DNA from: Chromatiales bacterium
GTDB taxonomy: Bacteria; Pseudomonadota; Gammaproteobacteria; Chromatiales; Chromatiaceae
Reading direction: 5' to 3'
Assembly: GCA_024762485.1 (NCBI GenBank)
Contig: JANTHH010000055.1
Span: 1 to 13,207, forward strand
DNA: 13,207 nucleotides
A program made the translations under genes and the position numbers. Positions 12,948-13,207 of the stretch are shown here, one piece after another; the first letter of the stretch is position 1, and the number at the start of each line of letters is the position of its first letter. The notes under the pieces are model-generated. The model did no database searches, was not told the origin of the DNA, and was given only the letters and a program-made list of their open reading frames with translations.

Positions 12948-13207
12948 ATGCCGAGAAGAAGAGTTGCAGCCCGTCGTGAGACCCTTGCTGATCCGAAATA
13001 CGGAAGCCTGGTGCTCGCCAAGTTCATCAACATGGTCATGCAGGACGGCAAGAAGTCCGTTGCTGAGCGCATCCTCTACGGTGCGCTGGGCCAGGTGGTG
13101 GAAAAGCGTGGCGGCGATCCGCTCGAGACCCTGGAGTCTGCACTGGAGAATGTGCGGCCGATGGTCGAGGTGAAATCCCGGCGTGTTGGTGGTGCGACCT
13201 ATCAGGT
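12948..13207 (+). CDS. rpsG: 30S ribosomal protein S7 (3' truncated by window end)
   Basis: S7 nucleates assembly of the 30S head, contacts the E-site tRNA, and in E. coli represses translation of the str operon. The 86 complete codons here cover a bit over half of a usual ~156-residue S7. The peptide begins MPRRRVAARRETLADPKYG and continues LVLAKFINMVMQDGKKSVAERI. ALENVRPMVEVKSRRVGGATYQ lies at the window edge; all are S7 family signatures. ATG 12948 follows the purine-rich GAGAGTAGAGAG (12934-12945). The gap from rpsL is 24 nt, in one operon. The reading frame stays open to the last base, and fusA and tuf usually follow. It has no stop codon inside the window. Confidence 0.96.
   Translation, partial: MPRRRVAARRETLADPKYGSLVLAKFINMVMQDGKKSVAERILYGALGQVVEKRGGDPLETLESALENVRPMVEVKSRRVGGATYQ

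Overview
This window carries one of the most conserved gene strings in bacteria, all on the + strand: 3' end of tuf, tRNA-Trp(CCA), secE, nusG, rplK, rplA, rplJ, rplL, rpoB, rpoC, rpsL and 5' part of rpsG. It is ordinary chromosomal core DNA. I see no mobile element, CRISPR array, phage gene or accessory cassette, and no undescribed multi-gene system. The material worth a second look is in the spacers, which hold a dense set of RNA hairpins, and in a few lineage-specific details of rpoB and rpoC.

The organism is probably a gammaproteobacterium with moderately high G+C. RpoC motifs fall at exactly the E. coli residue numbers (C70/C72/C85/C88, D460/D462/D464, C814/C888/C895/C898). RpoB, L10, L7/L12, NusG and S12 are also close to their E. 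coli counterparts as I remember them. The tuf-tRNA-Trp-secE order and a roughly 22-residue RpoB segment absent from E. coli point away from the Enterobacteriaceae. They fit lineages such as Xanthomonadales or Chromatiales/Ectothiorhodospiraceae, but I cannot fix the genus.

Layout: (1) 1-231 holds the tuf tail, an intrinsic terminator and tRNA-Trp. (2) 245-1157 holds secE and nusG, separated by 1 nt. (3) 1226-2354 holds rplK and rplA, preceded by a stem-loop resembling the L1-binding site of 23S rRNA. (4) 2355-2626 is a 272-nt leader holding a recognisable L10-type autoregulatory element, followed by rplJ and rplL. (5) 3580-3770 is a structured 191-nt spacer with two long hairpins, followed by rpoB, a 151-nt spacer, and rpoC starting with TTG. 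(6) 12283-12548 holds a GC-rich terminator-like stem, a near-consensus sigma70 promoter and a structured rpsL leader, followed by rpsL and rpsG. No gene-free stretch exceeds 300 bases.

Together these genes supply the translation and transcription machinery: EF-Tu, tRNA-Trp, L11, L1, L10, L7/L12, S12, S7, and RNA polymerase beta and beta'. They also supply the coupling factor NusG and the SecE translocase subunit. Expression is expected to be balanced by ribosomal-protein feedback (L1 on rplKA, L10-L12 on rplJL), by attenuation or processing before rpoB, and by a separate promoter with a GC-rich discriminator for the str operon.
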